A model generated the notes under the pieces. It did no database searches and had not been told where the DNA came from. It saw only the letters and a program-made list of their open reading frames with translations. Shown here one piece after another: positions 26,805 to 35,759 of a DNA stretch of 53,121 nucleotides. The translations under genes and the position numbers were made by a program. Position 1 is the first letter of the stretch, and each line of letters begins with the position of its first letter. Source of the DNA: Akkermansia sp. (GTDB lineage Bacteria; Verrucomicrobiota; Verrucomicrobiia; Verrucomicrobiales; Akkermansiaceae); assembly GCA_030525455.1 (NCBI GenBank), contig JAUNER010000011.1, positions 26,251 through 79,371 on the forward strand. The letters are read 5' to 3'.

Positions 26805-28790
26805 TTACTCCTGAAATTCGGATTCAATCTGAGCGGTAACTTCTTCAATTTTTTCTGACAACTCAGCCCATTGCGTAAAGCAATTTTCTAACTGAGTATC
26901 AACCTGCTGAAATCTTGTGGTCAAACTCATCACAGCATCTGTATCACTTACAATCTCTGGGGCTTCAAGTTGCTTACTGATGCTGTCTTTTTCAGCTTCC
27001 AACTCTGCAATAGATGACTCTAACTTTTCTAACTCCTGCTGTAATGGACGTAACAAACGAGCTTTCTTTTGTCGCAATTCCGCCTCCATACGGCGACGTT
27101 TTTTTCTATCACCGCCATTCCCAGAATCAGCAGTCACGTTGCTTAATGCGGCCCCGGCCTGAGCCGCTACCAGAGCTTGGTCTCTTTCCACTTTTTCCAA
27201 GTAATCAGTAACATTCCCTATATATGTACGAGGCATCTCACCTGGTACAAACTCGAGTACTTTACTAACAATGGGGTCTAGGAAATTTCTATTGTGAGAA
27301 ACAATACAGTAAGAACCAGGATATTCATCCAGTGCTTTTTGTAAAACCTGCTGTGATTGGATATCTAAGTGGTTCGTCGGTTCGTCTAAAATAAGGAAAT
27401 TTGCAGGATGCAGAAGCATACACACCAAAGCCACACGGGAACGTTCCCCCCCGGAAAGCACGCCAATGCGTTTATGAACATCATCCCCACGAAATAAGAA
27501 ACACCCCAATAAATTACGCACCAACGGAGCAGTTTCTCGAGTGGCCGCCGCTTCCACACATTCGAGAACAGTTTTTTCCGGGTCTAAATCATCAGCATGC
27601 GTCTGAGAAAAGAAAGCCACTTGAGCATGATGCCCCATGGTCAGATTCCCCTCACTTGGTTTCTCTGCACCAGATATTAACCGCGAAAATGTCGATTTCC
27701 CCGCACCATTCACCCCTACGATGGCAATTCGATCACCTTTATTAATTTCAAAATCAAAATTCTCGAACACCGTTAATTCACCATACCGCTTGGTGACTTT
27801 TTCTAATCGCACCACTGTATGCCCACCAGCCGGCGGTGGAGGGAAATGAAAATCCATCACTGCATCATCCTCTTCAATCTCGATAAGTTCGACTTTTTCT
27901 AGTTGTTTGATACGAGATTGCACCAGTGATGCCTTAGTAGCCTTTGAGCGGAATCTATCGATAAATTCTTTTGTTTTAGCAATTTCTCTATCTTGGGCTT
28001 TTTTCTGTCGCAAGAGAATTTCTTTGCGATGCACACTCTCTTTTAAGAAATAAGAGAAATTCCCGGCATATTCCTCTGCCCGACCATGATAAAATGCTAT
28101 GGTACGAGTAACCAATGAGTCTAACAAGGCCACATCGTGAGAAATCAAAATAATAGAGCCACGATAATTGTGCAAATACTGCTCCATCCATCGCTGAGAC
28201 TGAATGTCTAGATGGTTTGTTGGTTCGTCCAATAAAAGCACTTCCGGTTCTCTAAGGAGCAATTTGGCTAAAGCTATACGCATCTGCCAGCCACCGGAAA
28301 ATTCACCGCAATCTCTTTCAAAATCTTTATCCTTAAACCCCAATCCCCGCAAAATAGATTCAGCCTGAGGCCGTAGGCGAGCCGTATCATGAGCATGCAG
28401 AACTAGCTCTAGTTCACCGATTTCATTGAGCAACTCAGAATAAACAGATGAACGGGGGTCTACCTGAGATAATTCCTTGGTCAATTCATCAATACGTTGC
28501 TGCATCATCATGATATCTGCAAAGGCACTAAGTGTCTCTTGAATCAATGAACAACCCTTGATATGAATTCCTTCTTGTGGCAAATAGCCAACCTGAGCGT
28601 GTTTTGATAAGATGATATTCCCGGCATCCGGTTCGTTGATACCTGCAATACATTTCATCAGTGTAGATTTACCAGCCCCATTATGACCGGCTAAAGCAAT
28701 ACGCTCGCCATCCTCTACAACAAACGAAAGTTCACTAAATAAGACACGTGCCCCGTATTGAACACGTAAATTCTGAACAGATAATGCCAT
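26805..28790 (-). CDS. ABC-F family ATPase (Uup/EttA type)
   Basis: A soluble duplicated ABC ATPase of 661 residues with no membrane domain, a type that acts on the ribosome. First domain: GHNGAGKST, SGGWQMRIALAKLL and LLLDEPTNHLD; second: GVNGAGKST, SGGERSRVALVCMLL and LILDEPTNHLD. The P-site tRNA-interaction linker lies between them (about 235-320), and a long C-terminal coiled coil from about 535 to the end suggests a Uup- or YheS-like member. The ATG at 28790 (MALSVQNL) is chosen; the 10 upstream codons to 28820 overlap the ppiB terminator. Confidence 0.9.
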   Translation of the reverse strand: MALSVQNLRVQYGARVLFSELSFVVEDGERIALAGHNGAGKSTLMKCIAGINEPDAGNIILSKHAQVGYLPQEGIHIKGCSLIQETLSAFADIMMMQQRIDELTKELSQVDPRSSVYSELLNEIGELELVLHAHDTARLRPQAESILRGLGFKDKDFERDCGEFSGGWQMRIALAKLLLREPEVLLLDEPTNHLDIQSQRWMEQYLHNYRGSIILISHDVALLDSLVTRTIAFYHGRAEEYAGNFSYFLKESVHRKEILLRQKKAQDREIAKTKEFIDRFRSKATKASLVQSRIKQLEKVELIEIEEDDAVMDFHFPPPPAGGHTVVRLEKVTKRYGELTVFENFDFEINKGDRIAIVGVNGAGKSTFSRLISGAEKPSEGNLTMGHHAQVAFFSQTHADDLDPEKTVLECVEAAATRETAPLVRNLLGCFLFRGDDVHKRIGVLSGGERSRVALVCMLLHPANFLILDEPTNHLDIQSQQVLQKALDEYPGSYCIVSHNRNFLDPIVSKVLEFVPGEMPRTYIGNVTDYLEKVERDQALVAAQAGAALSNVTADSGNGGDRKKRRRMEAELRQKKARLLRPLQQELEKLESSIAELEAEKDSISKQLEAPEIVSDTDAVMSLTTRFQQVDTQLENCFTQWAELSEKIEEVTAQIESEFQE

Positions 28791-28805
28791 AAAAAGAGAA
28801 AAAGC

Positions 28806-28834
28806 AGTCGGGGAGGTCACGCAACTCCCCGACT
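28806..28834 (-). terminator. intrinsic terminator of ppiB
   Basis: AGTCGGGGAG (28806-28815) pairs with CTCCCCGACT (28825-28834); on the minus strand it is followed by a T-rich run and lies 21 bases after the ppiB stop. Confidence 0.85.
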
Positions 28835-28855
28835 ACCGAAGTCAATATATGGGAA

Positions 28856-29356
28856 TTAACCCAAAACCTTATTCCACTCAGCAATGCGAGTAGCTTGTTC
28901 TTCAAACAAGTCTGTCACATCATCGGCAATCTCAATGCCGGTGATAATATCACCTTGGCGAATGGCATCTACAACATTCTGGCCTTCCGTTACCTTGCCA
29001 AATACTGTATGCTTGCCATTTAACCATGGTGTGTCTACATGAGTGATAAAAAACTGTGAGCCATTAGTACCGGGACCGGCATTTGCCATAGAAAGTACCC
29101 CCGGACCATCATGTTTCAAATCAGAGCGACATTCGTCTTCAAAACGATAACCGGGGCCACCCATACCTGTACCGGTTGGGTCCCCACCTTGAATCATGAA
29201 ATCAGCAATCACGCGGTGAAACTTAATGCCATTATAAAACCCACGCTTTGCCAAATTCAAAAAACTAGCAGCAGTTACCGGAGTTTTTGACGCAAATACG
29301 GTCAATTTAATGTCTCCCTTAGAAGTCTGGATGGTGATATTTTTATCGGTTGCCAT
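28856..29356 (-). CDS. cyclophilin-type peptidyl-prolyl isomerase
   Basis: A 166-residue cyclophilin that catalyses cis-trans isomerisation of prolyl bonds. [19 protein letters not shown] carries the active-site Arg, Phe and Gln; [22 protein letters not shown] is the second hallmark. It lacks a signal peptide, so it is cytoplasmic. The ATG at 29356 (MATDKN) is preferred to a GTG two codons upstream. It has its own terminator. Confidence 0.93.
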   Translation of the reverse strand: MATDKNITIQTSKGDIKLTVFASKTPVTAASFLNLAKRGFYNGIKFHRVIADFMIQGGDPTGTGMGGPGYRFEDECRSDLKHDGPGVLSMANAGPGTNGSQFFITHVDTPWLNGKHTVFGKVTEGQNVVDAIRQGDIITGIEIADDVTDLFEEQATRIAEWNKVLG

Positions 29357-29426
29357 ACGCACATCATACCGATTAATACAGTCTCCGTAAAGAGCCGATT
29401 GCGTGCATTTCTGTGAATTAAAATGC

Positions 29427-29924
29427 TTAGTGGGTAGAGAAAAAGTTCTGAAGTTTTAACAATACTCCCGATTTCAACTCCAATGGTGCATTAGGGGCAT
29501 CCCCATACTCATTCGGGCAGTCATCACCTTTCTTACAAAACAAAACCAAGAGATAAATCTGACCAACTATCGGCAAGAAACTCCATAAGATATTCCATCC
29601 GCTTCGGTTAATATCATGCAAGCGTCTTATCATTAATCCAAGTGCCGGAATACTATATATCAACACAGCCGTAATAACCAATAACAGTACGAATACTGCG
29701 AATATCCATCTCCATACCAAATCCAATACTTCCATTATAAGCATGAAATCCAAAAGTATTCGCATAATTTCAATAAAACCGGAAAGTACCACCATGACAG
29801 CATACTGCCCTAATATAAACCACCAAAATTCTGCCCTTCCGGCTCGTCCGTTTTTAAATGATTTAGCACAGCATCTCTTAAACGCAGAAGCTGTGGCATT
29901 GATAATGTTATATTCTTTACTCAT
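29427..29924 (-). CDS. DUF805 membrane protein, copy 1
   Basis: An integral membrane protein of about 165 residues in the DUF805 family, function unknown. It has the [14 protein letters not shown] start, three to four hydrophobic segments, and the [12 protein letters not shown] loop followed by [16 protein letters not shown]. The ATG at 29924 ([10 protein letters not shown]) matches the start of the neighbouring copy (MKDFNLINATS); eight further codons to 29948 lie in the upstream hairpin. The two genes are tandem paralogues, each starting with a NxINATxxxxKxxxxF motif, but are separated by a terminator. Confidence 0.85.
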   Translation of the reverse strand: MSKEYNIINATASAFKRCCAKSFKNGRAGRAEFWWFILGQYAVMVVLSGFIEIMRILLDFMLIMEVLDLVWRWIFAVFVLLLVITAVLIYSIPALGLMIRRLHDINRSGWNILWSFLPIVGQIYLLVLFCKKGDDCPNEYGDAPNAPLELKSGVLLKLQNFFSTH

Positions 29925-29932
29925 AAAAAGAA

Positions 29933-29953
29933 GCCCCTTGATAAGCAAGAGGC
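29933..29953 (-). terminator. terminator between the two DUF805 genes
   Basis: GCCCCTTG (29933-29940) pairs with CAAGAGGC (29946-29953) with one mismatch; the minus-strand RNA then has UUCUUUUU. It lies right before the ATG of copy 1, so copy 1 would depend on read-through or a promoter within the hairpin. Confidence 0.6.
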
Positions 29954-29973
29954 ATTAGTAATTAAATTGGGAA

Positions 29974-30432
29974 TTAATCTAATGGTGCATCCGGACCTTC
30001 ACCATACTCATTCGGTCCCTCTGTGCCTTGCAAACATGTAAAAATAAACACAATGATTGGACCAATGTAGGGAATAAAATTCCAGCAAAAATTCCACCCA
30101 CTACGCCCCGTATCATGCAGACGACGAACAAGAACACCCAGTGCCGGTAAAAATGATGCTAAGCTAAACAATACAAAAATTACCCATGCGGCAATAGTCA
30201 CAGGCGTAATCTCACCTAGTACTTCCTCAAATGTAGGCTCACCTCCTGTGGCATTAATTACATCGTAGACATCATTAACAACAAGAAAACAACATATAAT
30301 TGAAAGTATAATTCCTATACCTTGACTAAATAACTGGAACCACCAATATTCTGCCCTGGAAGCACGACCTTTAAAACAGCAATACTTCCTGTAAACGGTC
30401 GATGTGGCATTGATAAGATTAAAATCTTTCAT
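29974..30432 (-). CDS. DUF805 membrane protein, copy 2
   Basis: A 152-residue DUF805 protein: FKGRASRAEYWWFQLF near the start, hydrophobic segments at about 35-55, 80-105 and 120-140, VRRLHDTGRSGWN, and the family C-terminus TEGPNEYGEGPDAPLD, which copy 1 also has in shape ([12 protein letters not shown]). It has an extra GGEPTFEEVLGE loop. Upstream is a 121-base divergent region with the Hsp33-like gene. Function unknown; the fixed RxxDxGRSGWN loop suggests a conserved role in the membrane. Confidence 0.88.
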   Translation of the reverse strand: MKDFNLINATSTVYRKYCCFKGRASRAEYWWFQLFSQGIGIILSIICCFLVVNDVYDVINATGGEPTFEEVLGEITPVTIAAWVIFVLFSLASFLPALGVLVRRLHDTGRSGWNFCWNFIPYIGPIIVFIFTCLQGTEGPNEYGEGPDAPLD

Positions 30433-30553
30433 GGACTAAATACTTATCAATTTTAACCCTACTGACAAGTAAAAAAATTTTTCCTTGTCAATTAACAATA
30501 AATGACAGGTAGTAAGCTTGATTTTCTACAGCCTATGGCTGAAATTCTGGGTT

Positions 30554-31327
30554 ATGAACGAAGAAATGGTAGAAGAATTCGTAACCGTGGAATCTATTTT
30601 TGTACGGGAGCGTAACTGTCTGGCTCTAAGGGCGAAATTTGCACCTTTGTACACAGACTATTATCTTCACCTCATGCAACATGGGTTAAAAAACCAAGAA
30701 CCCATCGACAGTTTGCTCAAGGAACTCATGGCATGGTTCACTCTCTACATGGTAGCTCGTCCATGGGCTGAGCAACATGCGTGGACTGTAAACCTCAAAA
30801 ACCCCGTCACGGCAAATCTTTTTGTAACAGGCTCGTCATTGACTGAATCTGTAGTGGGTCGTGCTTTCGTAAAGGATGTACGCATACCAAAAGAAAACAC
30901 TCTTTATGCCGCTCTACTCCGTAAGAATCAAGAGCCTAGAAACTCCGTTATCAATATCCCAGGTAGTGATACTATCAGCTGGGTGGAAGAATTTTATAAA
31001 CAGAGTGAACAACGCTCCGCTCGTTGCTTCGAGCTGGATGATGAATGCTTTGTGATGATAACAGCCCAACCTGATGCAGATGAGGAATGGTTGTCTCAAC
31101 TTGATGCCAAACAAGTAGAAAAACTACAAGAAACAGAAAATACCCGCGTTTTGGAAACAAGAAAATTCCGTTTCAACTGTGGTTGCACCCTAGAGAGAAT
31201 TATGCCAACTCTAAAAACACTTCAGAAAAAAGGAGATGATTTATTCCGTGGCGAAAAATCCATAGAAATCACCTGCCCTCGATGTGCCGCTGTTTACCAT
31301 GTAACGCCCGAGCAATTAGACAGATAA
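30554..31327 (+). CDS. hslO: divergent Hsp33-family redox chaperone
   Basis: A 257-residue protein whose C-terminus has the Hsp33 redox switch: Cys209 and Cys211 (FNCGC) and Cys241 and Cys244 (CPRC), followed by the Hsp33-like ending AVYHVTPEQL. In the family these bind zinc when reduced and form disulfides under oxidative stress, activating holdase function. The N-terminal domain is very divergent but keeps VTGSSLTESVVGRAF-like strands and the EFYKQSEQRSA helix (SEQ is typical). The ATG at 30554 (MNEEMVEEF) is chosen; 12 more upstream codons are possible. Assignment rests mainly on the C-terminal third, hence moderate confidence in the symbol. Confidence 0.8.
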   Translation: MNEEMVEEFVTVESIFVRERNCLALRAKFAPLYTDYYLHLMQHGLKNQEPIDSLLKELMAWFTLYMVARPWAEQHAWTVNLKNPVTANLFVTGSSLTESVVGRAFVKDVRIPKENTLYAALLRKNQEPRNSVINIPGSDTISWVEEFYKQSEQRSARCFELDDECFVMITAQPDADEEWLSQLDAKQVEKLQETENTRVLETRKFRFNCGCTLERIMPTLKTLQKKGDDLFRGEKSIEITCPRCAAVYHVTPEQLDR

Positions 31328-31395
31328 TTCCGATTTTAACCAAAATAGTACTCCACTCTATCTTTTAACATCGTACACCCCCACTCTTTGTCGCC

Positions 31396-32016
31396 GTGCC
31401 CACCTGTCCGATGTGTTCGCAAGGTTTTCACCATGCAGCAGAAACAGCCTGCCCGCATTGCGGGTACTCACTTGCCAAAGCTGATGCTAAATATGGCAAG
31501 GCGGACATTCATTATCGACGAGTATACGATAGAACCGGGGCACTACGTCAACGTGAACGAGTCAAACTTAACCTATTACTAGAAAAGCTAGAAAAAAGAC
31601 TAAAACCATCATTATTATCCGTCTATTTCCCAGACGAAACAGATTCACATAGTCTAACAAACCAATGTTTTTGGACGATGAATCACGTCAAGGTAGATGC
31701 GGCAGGATTCCCCAATCACGATGAAAATACCCTTGACCCCAAATGGTTGCTTATTTTAGTCATCGATATTCGCTCCGGTTCTGCCTTTTTCATGTGGGGA
31801 TATGAACTAGACCCCTATGTAGAACCAGACTTAATCAACAAATCCATTACGCGCCAACGCATTCCGCTCAGAGAAGGGTTATTTATGCGAGCCGCATACA
31901 GCATCATGAAAGATGCGACACGGCTCATAGCTCGCAAAGGTCGCTCACTCATCAAACATCCATTCCAACATGGGTTGATTGCTCCGGAACCTAAAAAGAA
32001 AGGAGATAATCAATGA
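31396..32016 (+). CDS. zinc-ribbon protein with TPM-like domain
   Basis: A 206-residue protein starting at a GTG (MPTCPMC). A zinc ribbon with Cys4, Cys7, Cys19 and Cys22 is followed by a TPM-like domain (about 40-185): a long amphipathic helix RERVKLNLLLEKLEKRL, a strand, WLLILVIDIRSGSAFFMWG and a final helix MRAAYSIMKDATRLI. It has no signal peptide, so it acts in the cytoplasm. Its last 4 bases overlap the start of the next gene, which encodes an exported TPM-like protein. No function is known for such pairs; the TPM relation is by eye. Confidence 0.75.
   Translation: MPTCPMCSQGFHHAAETACPHCGYSLAKADAKYGKADIHYRRVYDRTGALRQRERVKLNLLLEKLEKRLKPSLLSVYFPDETDSHSLTNQCFWTMNHVKVDAAGFPNHDENTLDPKWLLILVIDIRSGSAFFMWGYELDPYVEPDLINKSITRQRIPLREGLFMRAAYSIMKDATRLIARKGRSLIKHPFQHGLIAPEPKKKGDNQ
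31999..32006 (+). promoter_or_regulatory. strong Shine-Dalgarno for the second TPM-like gene
   Basis: AAAGGAGA lies 6 bases before the ATG at 32013, inside the end of the upstream gene. It stands out because almost no other start in the window has such a site. Confidence 0.7.
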
Positions 32017-33110
32017 ATTTTAACCCTATATACCTCAGCTTTGCCCTAGGCTCAGCTATGATGCTTACAGCGGCTCAAGAGCCATCTACTGCTACACCTG
32101 CAGACAAATCAACTAAGCAACCAGAAAATGAGCCAACTCTAAAGTGGACAGCCAATGACCAAAAAGCCCTAATGAAAGGCACATTATGGTCAGAATTCCC
32201 CTCTGTCTTACCAAATCTGAGCGACACAGCAGAAACACCCATTACTCCCTCAAGTGTTACTGTTTCATCTGACAATCCGGCCGTAGAACCTATCCCGGAA
32301 AACCACGATGTTGTCGATGAATACTTTTTACCATCCTACATACGAACAAATACAGGGCTAATTGACCCACAGAAATTGCTTTCTGAAACAGAACGCCATG
32401 ATGTAGAGGAACTTATACAACGCGTAAAAAAACAGTACAAAGTAAATCTATTTGTCAGTATTTTTGCTGCTCACCAAAAAATTCCACCATCTATCAATGC
32501 ACCAACCGTTGCCCGCCAAGTGTTTATAGAGGATGAGAAAAACCTACTTCTTCACTTTCACATCGGCAACATTAAAGCCACACAAATAGCCCTAGATAAG
32601 GAGCTAACAGCACAACTGGGTGATGCAGGGAGGCGTGATTTACTCTACCATATCAAACAAGACGCCTCTAAATTCACGGATCCACAAGATGAACTCATTG
32701 CGGCTATCATTTCGTTCATTCGGCAAGCCGAAGGTGACCTGCGTCAAAAACCACTCCCAACGACAACGGCTGAAAAAAAACCGGAAATCCCTAAAGTAAA
32801 CATAATCATCAAAGAAGAAGAAAAAAAACAAGAATCCGCTCTGGCAACTCTCATCAAAAGCTGGAGTGAATATGCCCTCCAAAATATTACGGGATTTATC
32901 ATCCACGCTGTTATTCTTATTGCTTTTATCCTCACTTGGATTATCTGGAGAAATAAGCGAGTAGTTACTCTCTACGCGTCTGAACCAGATGTACGACTAA
33001 GTGCCCCCAATGGGGCATCTCAAAGCCGAATTGTAAAATTTAACCCAAGTAATTCACCAAACTCTCTAAGCCGTCAGCAAATGAGAGAACACATGCGAAA
33101 TGTATCATGA
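32013..33110 (+). CDS. exported TPM-domain membrane protein
   Basis: A 365-residue protein: signal peptide about 1-21 (cut near LTA-A), a Thr/Pro/Glu-rich linker to about 100, a TPM domain at about 110-245 (LSETERHDVEELIQRVKKQY, LFVSIF, NLLLHFHIG), a Lys/Glu-rich segment, one transmembrane helix at about 298-318 (IIHAVILIAFILTWIIW) and a short basic tail. The TPM domain would face the periplasm. In other bacteria TPM proteins have been tied to photosystem repair and membrane stress, but the activity here is unknown. ATGA overlaps on both sides indicate an operon. Confidence 0.8.
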   Translation: MNFNPIYLSFALGSAMMLTAAQEPSTATPADKSTKQPENEPTLKWTANDQKALMKGTLWSEFPSVLPNLSDTAETPITPSSVTVSSDNPAVEPIPENHDVVDEYFLPSYIRTNTGLIDPQKLLSETERHDVEELIQRVKKQYKVNLFVSIFAAHQKIPPSINAPTVARQVFIEDEKNLLLHFHIGNIKATQIALDKELTAQLGDAGRRDLLYHIKQDASKFTDPQDELIAAIISFIRQAEGDLRQKPLPTTTAEKKPEIPKVNIIIKEEEKKQESALATLIKSWSEYALQNITGFIIHAVILIAFILTWIIWRNKRVVTLYASEPDVRLSAPNGASQSRIVKFNPSNSPNSLSRQQMREHMRNVS

Positions 33111-34060
33111 TGCCGGATAAACCAAGTATAAAATTTAGGTACTCACCCGAGGAAAACTTGTTATTTTTACAAGCACTCGACGCTCCTGCAGAAGCTGTCA
33201 TACGCTACGATATTAATGCCACAGCTCCACGTTTACTATGTACTCAGGGTGAATATTTGGCCCCCATCCAAGCGCCTGCCGGGTCAGAGATTCGATTTCG
33301 ATTATTTAATGGAAAACGGGGGATTTCTGAAACACAATCCTTTACAATACCCGGAGAAAAAGAAGAAATCCCTGGAACACTCATCCCCTGTACACAGAAT
33401 AAGGATTTCCCCATTTATAATTGGGCAGAGCGACATGCAGCAGTCCTACGATTGTCAAAAGAAATTAAGCCGAACTTATTATTTTTAGGAGATTCCATTA
33501 CTCATTTTTGGGGAGGTGAGCCAGTTGATTCCCCGACACATGACATTTTACAAAGGTCACTTGAATCATGGATGTCAATGACAGCCGGCTATCATGCTCT
33601 AAATTTAGGATTCGGATTTGACCAACTAGAGAATGTCCTCTGGCGTATACAGCATGGTGAATTAGATAATGCATCAAATGATGCTATCTGCGTAATTCTC
33701 GTTGGGACCAATAATCTCGCGAATGGCAATACTGATGAAGAAATCCTTTTAGGCTTATCAGCCATCTGTGATGAAATTCGCCGAAAACTCCCACAATCCA
33801 CGATAGTTTTACAAGGATTTTACCCTAGAAACAACCTCAATCGAGGCACACCGGAACACATTCGCTCACTCAATGAGCAAGTTTCGCAGTTAGCACAAAA
33901 ACATCAGTACATATTCACTAATCCGGGCTTACAGATTGCAGATAAAGAGGGGTTTGTGCCTGCTGAATACTCTGAAGATGGGTTACATCCCTCTACACTG
34001 GGGTATGAACGCCTTGCCAGCGTGCTTATTCCTTTAATTCAATCATTGCGGAAAAATTAA
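33107..34060 (+). CDS. SGNH/GDSL hydrolase with chitobiase-like N-terminal domain
   Basis: A 317-residue esterase of the PAF-acetylhydrolase-like SGNH type. Block I FLGDSIT gives the nucleophile Ser130; block II Gly is in LGFGFD; block III GTNNL gives Asn; block V DGLHPS gives the Asp-His pair. Residues 10-80 (AVIRYDINATAPR to FRLFNGKRGISE) resemble the chitobiase/hexosaminidase C-terminal beta domain. There is no signal peptide, so it would be cytoplasmic unless exported otherwise. It overlaps the previous gene by 4 bases. Substrate (acetylated sugar or lipid) is unknown. Confidence 0.85.
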   Translation: MMPDKPSIKFRYSPEENLLFLQALDAPAEAVIRYDINATAPRLLCTQGEYLAPIQAPAGSEIRFRLFNGKRGISETQSFTIPGEKEEIPGTLIPCTQNKDFPIYNWAERHAAVLRLSKEIKPNLLFLGDSITHFWGGEPVDSPTHDILQRSLESWMSMTAGYHALNLGFGFDQLENVLWRIQHGELDNASNDAICVILVGTNNLANGNTDEEILLGLSAICDEIRRKLPQSTIVLQGFYPRNNLNRGTPEHIRSLNEQVSQLAQKHQYIFTNPGLQIADKEGFVPAEYSEDGLHPSTLGYERLASVLIPLIQSLRKN

Positions 34061-34123
34061 TAATTTTTGCAACTATCCAATCGCATCGGTGTATATCTTT
34101 TACGAAGCGATAAACCATTCATC

Positions 34124-34519
34124 ATGACTCCAATCGAAAACGACAAAGTTTGGCAAATTCTAGGGAAAGCCCCGCAGGCTACTCCCGGGGATGACTTTAC
34201 TAAGCGAGTAATGATGAAAATATCGGCTGAGACACAAACCCCTGCTCGCAGTAAATACTTTTCATTGCTAGTGAAGTATCACAAATCATCTATGGCACTA
34301 GCCGCAAGTATTCTGCTTATTTTGGGGATTACGGCTCTTCTTTCTCCTACAGAGGCAGAATCATCCATCCCCATTGCATCCATTGATATTGATGCAATGC
34401 TAGTAGAGGAAGCAAGTCTTAGCCTTGGGGAAGAATCACTTATAGATGCAGTCTATACACTCTCGTCATCAGAAACAGGCATCTTAGATTCTGATACATT
34501 AGAAGACTTTTTGCTCTAA
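34124..34519 (+). CDS. small single-pass membrane protein, anti-sigma-like
   Basis: A 131-residue protein starting at MTPIENDKVWQILG. A cytoplasmic part with KVWQILGKAPQATPGDDF and KRVMMKI, a transmembrane helix at about 53-71 (MALAASILLILGITALL) and an acidic outer tail ending in DTLEDFLL. The layout resembles anti-sigma factors or small regulators found beside ECF sigma genes, but no sigma factor lies nearby, so the role is open. It follows the SGNH gene by 63 bases; the frame is open to 34067 in that gap. A strong terminator ends the operon. Confidence 0.7.
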   Translation: MTPIENDKVWQILGKAPQATPGDDFTKRVMMKISAETQTPARSKYFSLLVKYHKSSMALAASILLILGITALLSPTEAESSIPIASIDIDAMLVEEASLSLGEESLIDAVYTLSSSETGILDSDTLEDFLL

Positions 34520-34546
34520 CCAAAATTTCGTGGTAAGAAAATTCGG

Positions 34547-34578
34547 ACCACTTGCACTCTTCCCTTGGTGCAAGTGGT
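34547..34578 (+). terminator. terminator of the TPM/SGNH operon
   Basis: ACCACTTGCAC (34547-34557) pairs with GTGCAAGTGGT (34568-34578), then six T's. A strong intrinsic terminator 28 bases after the last stop. Confidence 0.88.
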
Positions 34579-34589
34579 TTTTTATTAAA

Positions 34590-34621
34590 AAGCCTGACCC
34601 CTTAGAAAAGGAATCAGGCTT
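34590..34621 (-). terminator. terminator of fba
   Basis: AAGCCTGA (34590-34597) pairs with TCAGGCTT (34614-34621) with an inner CCTT/AAGG helix; on the minus strand a T-run follows. It lies 30 bases after the fba stop. Confidence 0.82.
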
Positions 34622-34651
34622 AAAATGAATAACTCTTATGGTGTAATCAAA

Positions 34652-35683
34652 TTAGATTTTACCATAAAGGGTCTTACCGGTAGAGAGCAAGTCAGCGGCT
34701 GCTTCCTGTAAACGAGCAGCGATACCCTTTTCACCCTTAGCGAGGTAAGCACGTGGGTCATAAACTTTCTTATTACCCACTTCACCGTCAATCTTAAGCA
34801 CACCTTCGATATTTTCGCACATGTGAGCAACGATTGGACGAGTAAATGCGTACTGAGTATCAGTATCGATGTTCATCTTCACAACGCCATAAGAAACAGC
34901 TTCGCGAATGTCTGATAAATCAGAACCGGAACCACCATGGAATACCAATGGCATACGGGCATCTTCACCATACTTGGCAGCAACAACATCCTGACCATCT
35001 TTCAAGATGCTTGGCTTCAACTTAACAGCACCCGGCTTGTAAACACCGTGTACGTTACCAAATGTGGCGGCAAGCATGAACTTACCGATAGGAGCCAATG
35101 CTTCGTATGTCTGAAGCATATCTTCAGGAGAAGTGTAAAGCTTATCAGCAGGAGAACCGGAGTTATCAACACCGTCTTCTTCACCACCAACAACACCGAT
35201 TTCGATTTCAAGAACGATACCGAGTTCGGCGCATTCCTTAAGCAATTCCTGGGAAAGCTTCAAGTTTTCAGCCATCGGAAGGGTGGAAGCGTCAAGCATG
35301 TGGGAGTTGAACAAAGGAGCAAGACCTTGTTCTACACGACGACGAGATTCAGCAATAAGAGGACGCAGGAATGTATCTACATGCTCTGGCTGACAGTGGT
35401 CTGTGTGAAGACCAACGAGTACGTCGTGCTTTTCAGCAAGACGCATTGTAGCTTCTGCAAGCACGATAGCACCGAGAGCGGAGCTACCAACGGAAGAACC
35501 AGAAGCGAACTTACCGCCACCAAGAGAAACCTGGATAATACCGTCGCTCTTAGCTTCGGAGAAAGCACGAAGAGCACCGTTAATTACTTCGATGGTGGTG
35601 ACATTTACGGCTGGATAGGCATAACCTTCCTTTTTAGCCGTATCAAGCATTTGTGCATACTGTGCAGGTGTGGCTATAGGCAT
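34652..35683 (-). CDS. fba: class II fructose-bisphosphate aldolase
   Basis: Zinc-dependent aldolase of glycolysis/gluconeogenesis, 343 residues from the ATG at 35683 (MPIATPAQ); 13 further codons to 35722 are open but not family-like. Catalytic Asp and zinc His lie in LHTDHC; further zinc ligands come from GNVHGVYK and FHGGSGS, and NIDTDTQYAF binds the phosphate. EEDGVDN is the class IIA (FbaA-like) flap region. It forms no operon with the thioredoxin-like gene upstream, from which it is separated by an imperfect hairpin at 35716-35745. Codon use is that of a highly expressed gene. Confidence 0.94.
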   Translation of the reverse strand: MPIATPAQYAQMLDTAKKEGYAYPAVNVTTIEVINGALRAFSEAKSDGIIQVSLGGGKFASGSSVGSSALGAIVLAEATMRLAEKHDVLVGLHTDHCQPEHVDTFLRPLIAESRRRVEQGLAPLFNSHMLDASTLPMAENLKLSQELLKECAELGIVLEIEIGVVGGEEDGVDNSGSPADKLYTSPEDMLQTYEALAPIGKFMLAATFGNVHGVYKPGAVKLKPSILKDGQDVVAAKYGEDARMPLVFHGGSGSDLSDIREAVSYGVVKMNIDTDTQYAFTRPIVAHMCENIEGVLKIDGEVGNKKVYDPRAYLAKGEKGIAARLQEAAADLLSTGKTLYGKI

Positions 35684-35759
35684 AACGAGATATATCTTAT
35701 ATGTTCTTTGTGTAAAGGGCAAGACTGAATCGTCTGATTTGCCCTGTTAGTGATGATTT

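Noticed and set aside
34937..35728. 263-codon open frame opposite to fba
   Set aside because: It is the antisense of a strongly codon-biased aldolase gene and its translation has no domain pattern.
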